Assembly: GCA_944382845.1 (NCBI GenBank)
Contig: CALWNN010000082.1
Span: 105,731 to 169,730 of the forward strand
DNA length: 64,000 bases
Source of the DNA: an uncultured Clostridia bacterium
GTDB lineage: Bacteria > Bacillota > Clostridia > Oscillospirales > Ruminococcaceae
Reading direction: 5' to 3'
Part shown: positions 9,532 to 17,078 of the stretch, piece by piece
How positions within the stretch are numbered: the stretch's first letter is position 1
Layout of the letters: every line of letters starts with the position of its first letter
Notes under the pieces: model-generated
Seen by the model: the letters and a program-made list of their open reading frames with translations, nothing else
Databases searched by the model: none
Told to the model about the DNA's origin: nothing
Made by a program: the position numbers and the translations under genes

Positions 9532-10870
9532 TTACCAGATTATTAAGCTCCTGTGAAATTTTATTCTTGATAAGTTTCAGGCAGCGTGGAGAAGTAGAAT
9601 CTGCGCCAAGCTCTGCGGGAGTAAAGGATTTTCCGAAAGCAACGATTATCCTGCTTCTGAATTTAAGCTTTCTGCCCTCAAAGCAAATCGCCACCGGAAC
9701 GATATTTGTCTGGCTTACAGCGCCTATAAGAGCCGCACCGGACCGTATCTTTCCTACCTTTCCGTCACGTGATCTTGTTCCTTCCGGAAAAATAAGAAAA
9801 TTTCTTCCTTTTTTCATTGTTCTAATGGATTTTTCGATTGCTTCGGTATCTCCGTTTCCGCGTTTTATAGGAAATGCGCCCAGCGCAATTATAAGCCACT
9901 TGAAAAAAATATTACCTTTAAAAAGTTCTTCCTTTGCCATAAATCTGAAAGGACCTCTTACAGGAATTGAAACAAGCACAGGGTCTGCGTAGCTTCTATG
10001 AGTGCAGACATACATATTTCCGCCGCCTTTAGGGCAGTTTTCCGTACCTACATACTCAACCTTATACCATATCTTATATGCAATCCAGACAAGAAATCGG
10101 AAAAGCTGATGAACTATCCAGAGAAAACAGTTTACGTTTTTTCCCGGTTCAACCGGATCTATGGGCATCAGTTCATGTTCCTTTTTTTTTTGAAGCTTTT
10201 CCTCCGCTGTCTTTTCCTTTATTACTGAAATTATTTTTTCCACCGACCGGTCAAAGTCCATATCGGACGTATCAACCAAAACAGCATCTTCCGCTTGTTT
10301 CAGCGGTGCGGTTTCACGGTGAGCATCGTTATAGTCACGCTGGATAATATCCTTTAAAACCTCTTCATAGGTTGACTTATCGCCTTTTTCCTGAAGCTCC
10401 TTGAATCTTCTTTTTGCTCTTTCTTCAGCAGAGGCTGTAAGAAAGATTTTTACCTGAGCGTTTGGAAGCACAACAGTTCCGATATCTCTTCCGTCCATGA
10501 TTATATTATTTTCTCTGGCAATATTTCTTTGAAGGTCCAAAAGAAAAGTCCTTACCTCAGGAATTGCTGAAACAGCGGAAGCAGCCATTGATATTTCAGG
10601 AGTTCTTATAAGTTCCGACACGTCCTCACCGTTTAAGACAACGACCTGCGTCTTATCCTTATATTCAAGTTTTACGTCGATTTCAGAAAGCTTAGCCGAA
10701 ACCTCCTCCTTATTTTTTATATCAACATTATTTCTCAGCATAAAAAGAGCCACAGATCTGTAAATCGCCCCGGTATCTACATAGATATATCCAAGGCTTG
10801 CTGCTGCCTTTTTAGCTATAGAGGATTTTCCCGCTCCCGACGGTCCGTCAAGCGCAACATTTATACCCAT
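9509..10870 (-). CDS. cmk: Cytidylate kinase fused to PlsC-type acyltransferase
   Basis: 453 residues. Residues 1 to about 220 are cytidylate kinase: P-loop GPSGAGKSS (9-17), YVDTGAIYR, and the MDGRDIGTVVLPNA segment; it phosphorylates CMP and dCMP. Residues about 240-453 are a 1-acylglycerol-3-phosphate acyltransferase with the HX4D motif in CTHRSYADPVL and FPEGTRSRDG, linked by a hydrophobic stretch (LFRFLVWIAYKIW) that should hold it at the membrane. In many Clostridia cmk, plsC and ispH-rpsA are separate neighbouring genes in this order; here the first two form one frame with no stop between. The ribosome site is GAAAGGAAG, and the gene has its own promoter. Both halves keep their active-site residues. 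Confidence 0.92.
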   Translation of the reverse strand: MGINVALDGPSGAGKSSIAKKAAASLGYIYVDTGAIYRSVALFMLRNNVDIKNKEEVSAKLSEIDVKLEYKDKTQVVVLNGEDVSELIRTPEISMAASAVSAIPEVRTFLLDLQRNIARENNIIMDGRDIGTVVLPNAQVKIFLTASAEERAKRRFKELQEKGDKSTYEEVLKDIIQRDYNDAHRETAPLKQAEDAVLVDTSDMDFDRSVEKIISVIKEKTAEEKLQKKKEHELMPIDPVEPGKNVNCFLWIVHQLFRFLVWIAYKIWYKVEYVGTENCPKGGGNMYVCTHRSYADPVLVSIPVRGPFRFMAKEELFKGNIFFKWLIIALGAFPIKRGNGDTEAIEKSIRTMKKGRNFLIFPEGTRSRDGKVGKIRSGAALIGAVSQTNIVPVAICFEGRKLKFRSRIIVAFGKSFTPAELGADSTSPRCLKLIKNKISQELNNLVNENVKKL

Positions 10871-10907
10871 TCAAAATCTTCCTTTCGGATATATTAAACA
10901 CGTTGTT

Positions 10908-10936
10908 ATTTTACCACACAAAAAAGCATCTGTCCA
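10908..10936 (-). promoter_or_regulatory. Promoter of cmk-plsC/ispH operon
   Basis: Minus strand: TGGACA (10931-10936), 17 bp, TAAAAT (10908-10913), about 40 bp before the cmk start. Confidence 0.65.
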
Positions 10937-11039
10937 CATTTTCCATGTAAAAATCAAAAAAAATTTAAATACAAACTGTTACTTTAATATTATAGCACAT
11001 TTTCTCCCTTATGTAAAGAAAAATTTTTTAACAAAACAA

Positions 11040-11078
11040 ACGGACAGCGTTTTATGTCGTAATGGAAAAGCTGTCCGT
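11040..11078 (-). terminator. Terminator after the sirtuin gene
   Basis: Stem ACGGACAGC / GCTGTCCGT around a 21-nt loop, followed by TTGTTTTGTT on the minus strand. It closes the long spoIIIE-to-sirtuin gene run. Confidence 0.85.
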
Positions 11079-11085
11079 TATATTT

Positions 11086-11835
11086 TTATATTTTGGAAAA
11101 AACTTCGCCCAGTCCGCAGTTTATCAGAATATCCGCACAACTGTCATAGGAAGTTGGCGACTTATTTATCAGCACAAGATGCTCGCCTTTAAATCTTCCC
11201 ACAAATCCGGCCGCCGGATAAACGACAAGAGATGTTCCCCCTACTATCAGCATATCAGCATTATATATTGCTTCAACTGCCTTTTCGGTAACACTGTTAT
11301 CAAGGGGTTCTTCATAAAGAACAACATCGGGCTTTACTATTCCTCCGCAGTCGCAAAGCGGAATATGTTCCTCCGACTTTTTGTATAAACCTATCATTTC
11401 CTCCATTGAGTAAAATTCACCGCATTTTGTACAATGATTTCTATGAACAGAACCGTGAAGCTCATAAACATTTTCGCTTCCAGCCATCTGGTGAAGTCCA
11501 TCAATATTCTGGGTTATAACGGCTTTTACCTTTCCTTTTTTCTCAAGTTCAGCAAGCTTTAAATGAGTTAGATTTGGCTTTGCGTTTTTCACAATCATTT
11601 TATCGAAATAGAACCTGAAAAACTCCTTTGGATTTTCCTCAAAGAAGGTATGACTCAGTATGGTTTCCGGGGGATAATCATACTTTGTGTTGTAAAGTCC
11701 GTCTGTACCGCGAAAATCAGGAATACCGCTCTCCGTGGAAACGCCCGCTCCTCCGAAAAACACTACGTTTTCACTTTCTTTAAGAGCATCAAGAAATGCC
11801 TTGATATTTTTTTCGTTGTCAATTACATTATTCAT
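11086..11835 (-). CDS. cobB: Sir2-family NAD-dependent protein deacylase
   Basis: 249 residues. The NAD-binding GGAGVSTESGIPDFRG (about 29-44), TQNIDGLH, the catalytic histidine in ELHGSVHRNH and a four-cysteine zinc site (CTKC and CDCG) are all present, as in bacterial sirtuins such as CobB and SrtN that remove acyl groups from lysines. It starts about 30 bp after the flavoprotein gene and is the last gene before a terminator. The protein substrate cannot be inferred. Confidence 0.92.
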   Translation of the reverse strand: MNNVIDNEKNIKAFLDALKESENVVFFGGAGVSTESGIPDFRGTDGLYNTKYDYPPETILSHTFFEENPKEFFRFYFDKMIVKNAKPNLTHLKLAELEKKGKVKAVITQNIDGLHQMAGSENVYELHGSVHRNHCTKCGEFYSMEEMIGLYKKSEEHIPLCDCGGIVKPDVVLYEEPLDNSVTEKAVEAIYNADMLIVGGTSLVVYPAAGFVGRFKGEHLVLINKSPTSYDSCADILINCGLGEVFSKI

Positions 11836-11866
11836 ACTATCAATCCTTTAAAAATTTCAGCCAAGC

Positions 11867-13087
11867 TTATAAATTCGAGGCAAAAGCATATGCTGTAGAA
11901 AATGCAATCTGAAGATTAAATCCTCCTGTGTAAGCGTCAACGTCAATAACTTCCCCTGCAAAATAGAGATTTGAAACAAGCTTTGACTCCATGGTCTTTG
12001 GGTCTATCTCCTTAACGCTTACTCCTCCGCCGGTAATTATTCCTTCTTCAACAGGTCTGAAACCTTTGACCGTAAATGTAAGATTTTTTATAAGTTCAAC
12101 AAGTCTGCGCCGTTCTTCCCTTGTAATCTCATTTACCTTTTTTGTTCCGTCGATTCCGCTTAAGCTAACGACAACAGGTATCATTTTTGCGGGAAGGAGT
12201 CTGCCGAGAGAATTCTGAAAATCACGGTTTTTAGCTTCTGTAAAGTCACGAAGTATACGCTTGTCAAGCTGATTTATATCAAGGGCGGGTTTCATATCGA
12301 TGACAATTTTATACTGCTCCTTTGAAATTTTCCTCATTCGTGAGCTTGCGGAAAGAACCAGCGGTCCCGACACGCCGAAGTGAGTAAAGAGCATTTCTCC
12401 CTGCTCCTTGAACACAGGCTTTTTAGCGTTTCCGTAGACCGAAAGGGTAACGTTTTTAAGTGAAAGCCCCATCATCTGAGAAGCTTCCTTTTCTTCTATT
12501 TCAAGAGGTACAAGCGAGGGTCTGATTGGCATTATGGTATGCCCTGCGCTTTTTGCAAAAATATATCCGTCCCCTGTTGATCCGGTCTTTGGATAAGACA
12601 TTCCCCCTGTTGCAATAAGAACCTTTTGGGCGCTGTAAGTATCCTTTTCACCTTTGGCTCCCACAGCCGAATGGTTTTCAATTATTAGGGAGGTGATATT
12701 ATCATGAATTATTTTTACTCCCGCTTTTTTGCATGCTTCAACAAGTGTGTCAACAATATCCGACGACTTATCGCTTTGAGGAAAAACCCGGTTTCCCCTT
12801 TCGGTTTTGAGTTTTACTCCCTGCTCCTCAAAAAATTCAATTGTATCGGCAGGTGAAAAGCCGTCAAGAGCAGAAAACATAAATCTCGGATTTGTAGGAA
12901 TGTTTTTCATAACGGTTTCGCTGTCGCAGTTATTTGTTACGTTACATCTTCCCTTTCCGGTTATAAGAAGTTTTTTCCCAAGGATATTATTTTTTTCAAC
13001 TATCACGGTATTAAATCCTTTTCTTGCGGCAAATATTGCCGCAAAAAGTCCGGACGCTCCGCCGCCGATCACAAGAAGGTCATACAT
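11867..13087 (-). CDS. BaiN/RdsA (HI0933/YhiN)-family flavoprotein oxidoreductase
   Basis: 406 residues from the ATG at 13087. The N-terminus is a dinucleotide-binding fold, LLVIGGGASGLFAAIFAARKG, followed by GKKLLITGKGRCNVTN, the hallmark of the HI0933-like FAD family. The C-terminus has GGVSVKEIDPKTMESK and YFAGEVIDVDAYTGGFNLQ, the flavin-closing segment. Some gut Clostridial members (BaiN, RdsA) act on bile acid or other enone rings, but most have no known substrate, so no reaction is assigned. The chosen start overlaps the stop of the RpiR regulator (ATGTATGA), suggesting coupled translation; another ATG lies 9 bp upstream. Confidence 0.82.
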   Translation of the reverse strand: MYDLLVIGGGASGLFAAIFAARKGFNTVIVEKNNILGKKLLITGKGRCNVTNNCDSETVMKNIPTNPRFMFSALDGFSPADTIEFFEEQGVKLKTERGNRVFPQSDKSSDIVDTLVEACKKAGVKIIHDNITSLIIENHSAVGAKGEKDTYSAQKVLIATGGMSYPKTGSTGDGYIFAKSAGHTIMPIRPSLVPLEIEEKEASQMMGLSLKNVTLSVYGNAKKPVFKEQGEMLFTHFGVSGPLVLSASSRMRKISKEQYKIVIDMKPALDINQLDKRILRDFTEAKNRDFQNSLGRLLPAKMIPVVVSLSGIDGTKKVNEITREERRRLVELIKNLTFTVKGFRPVEEGIITGGGVSVKEIDPKTMESKLVSNLYFAGEVIDVDAYTGGFNLQIAFSTAYAFASNL

Positions 13088-13970
13088 CGTTTTCATCACC
13101 GCCGTTATCGCTGTCGAGTTTTGAGTAGACCTCGTACTCGTCCCAAATCTTTTCAAGGTTTTCAAAGGTCTTTTTTACTTTTTCCCTTGATCTAATAGAA
13201 ACTGCAACGATAAGTGCATTTATCAGTGACATAGGTGCTACAAGGGAGTCCACAAACGAAGCCATATCACTTTTTGCAATAAGAACATTATCCGAATAAG
13301 GCACAAGAGGAGACGAACCGCTGTCGGTAATGGCTATAACATTTGCGCCCTTTGCTTTTGCGTATTTTAAAGCATTCACAGTCTGGTTTGAATATCTTGG
13401 AAAAGAAATACCGATCATAAGGTCGTTTTCTCCGATCCTCATTATCTGCTCAAAAACCTCGCTTGGAGTTGAAGCGGAAACAAGTCTTACATCAGGAAGG
13501 ATAAGATTGAAGTAATACTTTATGAATTGTGCAAGAGAAGCAGCGCTTCTTGCTCCGAAAATATATATAGTCCTGCTGTTCATAATCTTTTCAACACACT
13601 GATTGAAATCATCTTTTGAGCATTTTTCAAGGGTCTTTCTTATACGCTCAATATCAAGGTTCAGAACCTTTTCCATGACATCGCTTTCCCCTATCCTGTC
13701 TGATGTAACATCAATTCTCTGAACAGCGGTAAGCTTATTTTGTATAACGTCCTGAAGTGCGCTCTGAAGCGCCGGATATCCGTCAAAACCAAGCTCTGAC
13801 GCAAATCTTACAATAGTTGATTCGCTTACTCCCACCGCATTTCCAAGCTTTGCGGCCGTCATATAAGCCGCCTTGTCGTAATGCTCAAGTATATACCCTG
13901 CTATAAGTTTATGTCCCTTTGACATTGAGGGTATATTTTTTCTTATTTCGGAAAACAGATCCATTGCCAT
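13080..13970 (-). CDS. MurR/RpiR-family transcriptional regulator
   Basis: 296 residues. The N-terminal HTH_6 domain has the typical ALGNAVGVSESTIVRF-like recognition helix (here KLGNAVGVSESTIVRFASELGF, about 40-60). A sugar isomerase (SIS) domain follows from about residue 115, with YIFGARSAASLAQF and GISFPRYSNQT; it normally senses a phosphosugar. The ATG at 13970 has AAAGGA 9 nt upstream; the frame runs 12 codons further to a TTG but without a better site. No sugar genes lie beside it, so its targets are unknown. Downstream it overlaps the flavoprotein gene. Confidence 0.87.
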   Translation of the reverse strand: MAMDLFSEIRKNIPSMSKGHKLIAGYILEHYDKAAYMTAAKLGNAVGVSESTIVRFASELGFDGYPALQSALQDVIQNKLTAVQRIDVTSDRIGESDVMEKVLNLDIERIRKTLEKCSKDDFNQCVEKIMNSRTIYIFGARSAASLAQFIKYYFNLILPDVRLVSASTPSEVFEQIMRIGENDLMIGISFPRYSNQTVNALKYAKAKGANVIAITDSGSSPLVPYSDNVLIAKSDMASFVDSLVAPMSLINALIVAVSIRSREKVKKTFENLEKIWDEYEVYSKLDSDNGGDENDV

Positions 13971-13996
13971 AATCCCATTTCCTTTCGGTTTAAGGT

Positions 13997-14218
13997 TTAA
14001 TCCCAAAGACTGTTCTGAAGTCTTGTTATCTTTTCACGGCGAAGCCTTGTTTCTTCTTCATCGACAACATATTTTTCTCCCTCTCTCGCAAGAACATCTC
14101 CTGCCTTTGCCCCTTGCGGAAGCTTTTTAATATCGAGAATTATCTGAGTCTCTTCGTTCTTTGATACTACAAGCTCGCACACAGCGAAATCTTCTTCTAT
14201 CCTGTCGATTATAAGCAT
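13997..14218 (-). CDS. DUF3006 domain protein
   Basis: 73 residues with the DUF3006 pattern: IDRIEEDFAVCEL near the start, the middle PQGAKAGDVL, and a charged tail of EETRLRREKI. It is predicted to be a small beta-rich cytoplasmic protein of unknown function. It starts 12 bp after the metallohydrolase gene; that pairing recurs in Firmicutes, which suggests related work, but nothing more specific can be said. Confidence 0.8.
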   Translation of the reverse strand: MLIIDRIEEDFAVCELVVSKNEETQIILDIKKLPQGAKAGDVLAREGEKYVVDEEETRLRREKITRLQNSLWD

Positions 14219-14230
14219 ATTGATTCTCCT

Positions 14231-15178
14231 TTATTCAAGCAGGTTTTTCCCTGTCTGGTCAACAACGTTAAGTCCTTCTCCGTCCGATTCAAAAATAATC
14301 GTTCCCTGAATATCTGTGCGGAAGATATAGTCTGCATACTTTTCAACACGTTCCAATGTTTCCTCGTTGGGATGTCCGTATTTATTTCCCGAACCGCAGG
14401 AAATAACCGCATATCTTGGATTTACAGCGTCAAGAAGGGTCACGGACGAAGCGGTCTTGCTTCCATGGTGTCCAAGCTTCAAGACTTTTGCTTCAAGACT
14501 GTTTCTTGCCCTTTTTACAAGATTCTCCTCAGCCTCTTCCTCAGTATCTCCGGTAATAAGAAAACTATTTTCGCCGTGAATCACTTTTATACATACCGAA
14601 TAATCATTAAGATCTGAATAATCGCCAACAGGCTCAAAAAACTCAATACTGCTTGTACCAAGTTCCATTACCTCGTCTCTTGCGGCGTGCAGCTTAAGTC
14701 CCTTTGCACTTACAGCTTCAAGAAGGTCTTCATATGTCTGGGTGGTAGGGGTCATATCATCAGGAACTTTTGGAAGTATGACAGTTTCAACATCGTAATT
14801 TTCAACTATATAGGAAAGTCCTCCTATATGGTCGCTGTGAGGGTGAGTTCCCACAACAAATTTAAGCTTTGTTATTCCAAGAGAGTCAAGATAATCCGCT
14901 ACGATAAGTCCACAGTCCTTTTCGCCTGCGTCAATAAGCATAGCTTCCCCGTCCGAATAAACAAGGGTGCAGTCTCCCTGACCGACATCAATAAAATGCA
15001 CGGTTGTTTCAACCGCTACCGCAGCCTTGTCGCTTCCCTTGAAAATATCCTTGAAAAAGTCTGAACTTATATTTCCTTTTCCAACAAAGTAAGCCACAAC
15101 TGCAATTATCACTACGGTGATAAAATACAGCAAATTTTTAGGGCTTACTTTCTGCCCCTTGGTTTTTTGTCTTGCCAT
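14231..15178 (-). CDS. ComEC/Rec2-like metallo-beta-lactamase-fold hydrolase
   Basis: 315 residues. After a basic start and one membrane segment (about 15-35) comes a metallo-beta-lactamase fold of the ComEC C-terminal type: VHFIDVGQGDCTLV, the metal-binding GTHPHSDHIGGL (about 110), SFLITGDTEEEAEE and LKLGHHGSKTASS. The metal ligands are intact. Without the ComEC channel domain it should be a membrane-anchored, probably extracellular, phosphodiesterase or nuclease; the substrate is unknown. The ATG has AAAGGAAAGACAAA ahead and overlaps the 3' end of ygiQ by 34 bp. Confidence 0.88.
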   Translation of the reverse strand: MARQKTKGQKVSPKNLLYFITVVIIAVVAYFVGKGNISSDFFKDIFKGSDKAAVAVETTVHFIDVGQGDCTLVYSDGEAMLIDAGEKDCGLIVADYLDSLGITKLKFVVGTHPHSDHIGGLSYIVENYDVETVILPKVPDDMTPTTQTYEDLLEAVSAKGLKLHAARDEVMELGTSSIEFFEPVGDYSDLNDYSVCIKVIHGENSFLITGDTEEEAEENLVKRARNSLEAKVLKLGHHGSKTASSVTLLDAVNPRYAVISCGSGNKYGHPNEETLERVEKYADYIFRTDIQGTIIFESDGEGLNVVDQTGKNLLE

Positions 15179-17037
15179 TTTGTCTTTCCTTTATTTAAAC
15201 TTTTTGAAGGAGTATTTTTGTTCTTAGCGTTGATTATTGTTTTGTCTTTTGGGTCAGGAGTTACAAGACAGCCCTTCGTGTTTCCGATAAGGTCTGTTCT
15301 TCCCGCCTTTTTAAGTGCGTCAATTATCTTCCGCCTGTTCTGGGGCTTGTAATATTGAAGCAACGCCCTCTGAAGAGCTTTTTCCTCCTTATCCTTAGCA
15401 ACATACACAGGCTCTAAGGTATAGGGGTCAAGTCCTGTATAGAACATTGCGGTTGATATCGTTCCCGGAGTTGGGTAAAAGTCCTGTACCTGCTCAGGAT
15501 GGATATTATTTTCCTTTAAAAATACGGCAAGTTCCACCGCGTCTTTCATTGTGCTTCCCGGATGTGAAGACATAAGGTAAGGGACAAGATACTGTTCCTT
15601 GCCTTTTTTCTTTGTTATCTCATAGAATTTCTTCTGGAATTTCTTATAGGCTTCTATATGAGGTTTTCCCATTTTATCAAGAACTACCGCCGAGCAGTGT
15701 TCCGGAGCGACCTTCAATTGTCCGCTGACATGATACTCAATAAGCTCGTTCATAAAGCTTTCGTCCTTATCCTCAATAAGATAGTCGTATCTTATACCGG
15801 AGCGGATAAACACCTTTTTGACGCCGGGAACATTTCTCAGCTTTCTCAGCATATGAAGATATTCAGTATGGTCAACATGAAGATTTTTACACGGGGTAGG
15901 AGCCAGACATTTTTTGCCCTTGCAAAGACCGCTTTCAAGCTGCTTTTCACAGGAAGGGTAACGAAAATTAGCCGTAGCACCTCCCACGTCGTGGATATAG
16001 CCTTTAAAATCAGGCAATTTTGTAAGCTTTTCAGCCTCAGCTAAAACAGACTCCTCGCTTCTTGTCTGAATTCTTCTGCCCTGATGCAGTGCAATGGAGC
16101 AAAAGTTACAAAATCCGAAGCACCCTCTGTTATGGGTTATTGAAAATCTTACTTCTTCAATACCGGGTACCCCGCCGTCCTTTTCATACATAGGGTGATA
16201 TGTGCGCTCATAAGGCAGGCTGTAAACAAGGTCAAGCTCCTCGGTAGTTAGAGAAGTCGGCGGCGGATTCTGCACAAGCATAAGCTCACCCTGACGCTGA
16301 ATAACAGTCTTTCCGTAAATTTCATCCTGCTGATCGTACTGTATTCTTGTAGCCTTGGCATAAAGCTTTTTATTTTCTCTTACCTGTGCAAGAGAGGGAC
16401 ATTCCGCAGAGCCGAAAGGAGTATTTTCAGGCTTTGTCAGGTAACAGGTCCCTCGTACGTCGGTTATATCCTTTACGTTTTCCCCTCTATTCAATCTGTC
16501 TGCAAGCTCAATAATTGAATGTTCTCCCATTCCGTACATTAAAATGTCAGCCTTGCTGTCAACTAAAATTGACGGCATAACAGAATCGCTCCAATAATCG
16601 TAGTGAGCAAATCTTCTGAGGGACGCCTCAAGTCCTCCCGTTAAAACAGGTATTTCAGGGTGAAGTTCTTTAAGCCTTCTGCAATATACAGTTACAGCTC
16701 TGTCAGGGCGTTTTCCTGCTTTCCCTCCGGGAGTGTATGCGTCGTCTGTTCTCAGCCTTTTTGCAACTGTATAATGCGCAACCATTGAATCTATATTCCC
16801 GGCAGTTACGAGATAAGCAAGTCTTGGAGTTCCGAGTTTTTCAAAATCCTTATTGCTTCTCCAGTCAGGCTGAGCGATTATTCCTACAGTATAGCCGTGA
16901 TATTCAAGCCATCTTGAAATTATAGAAACTCCGAAGCTTGGGTGGTCAACATAAGCGTCTCCCGATATATATACAAAGTCGAGCTTATCAATTCCACGCT
17001 CTTTCATATCCTCTTTTGATACGGGCAAAAATGCCAT
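15145..17037 (-). CDS. ygiQ: YgiQ-family radical SAM protein
   Basis: 631 residues. The N-terminus MAFLPVSKEDM and the long region with FVYISGDAYVDHPSFG are those of the UPF0313/YgiQ family. The radical SAM cluster is NRGCFGFCNFCSIALHQGR (about 305-320), a CxxxCxxC motif binding [4Fe-4S]. The C-terminus is basic and lysine-rich. The family is widespread but its reaction is unknown. The ATG at 17037 has AAGGAGGAGTCTT directly before it, an excellent site, so the 10-codon upstream extension was rejected. Its 3' end overlaps the metallohydrolase gene. Confidence 0.93.
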   Translation of the reverse strand: MAFLPVSKEDMKERGIDKLDFVYISGDAYVDHPSFGVSIISRWLEYHGYTVGIIAQPDWRSNKDFEKLGTPRLAYLVTAGNIDSMVAHYTVAKRLRTDDAYTPGGKAGKRPDRAVTVYCRRLKELHPEIPVLTGGLEASLRRFAHYDYWSDSVMPSILVDSKADILMYGMGEHSIIELADRLNRGENVKDITDVRGTCYLTKPENTPFGSAECPSLAQVRENKKLYAKATRIQYDQQDEIYGKTVIQRQGELMLVQNPPPTSLTTEELDLVYSLPYERTYHPMYEKDGGVPGIEEVRFSITHNRGCFGFCNFCSIALHQGRRIQTRSEESVLAEAEKLTKLPDFKGYIHDVGGATANFRYPSCEKQLESGLCKGKKCLAPTPCKNLHVDHTEYLHMLRKLRNVPGVKKVFIRSGIRYDYLIEDKDESFMNELIEYHVSGQLKVAPEHCSAVVLDKMGKPHIEAYKKFQKKFYEITKKKGKEQYLVPYLMSSHPGSTMKDAVELAVFLKENNIHPEQVQDFYPTPGTISTAMFYTGLDPYTLEPVYVAKDKEEKALQRALLQYYKPQNRRKIIDALKKAGRTDLIGNTKGCLVTPDPKDKTIINAKNKNTPSKSLNKGKTKWQDKKPRGRK

Positions 17038-17078
17038 AAGACTCCTCCTTGCTGCTGAGTGGAGCATGAATCGGCTAT

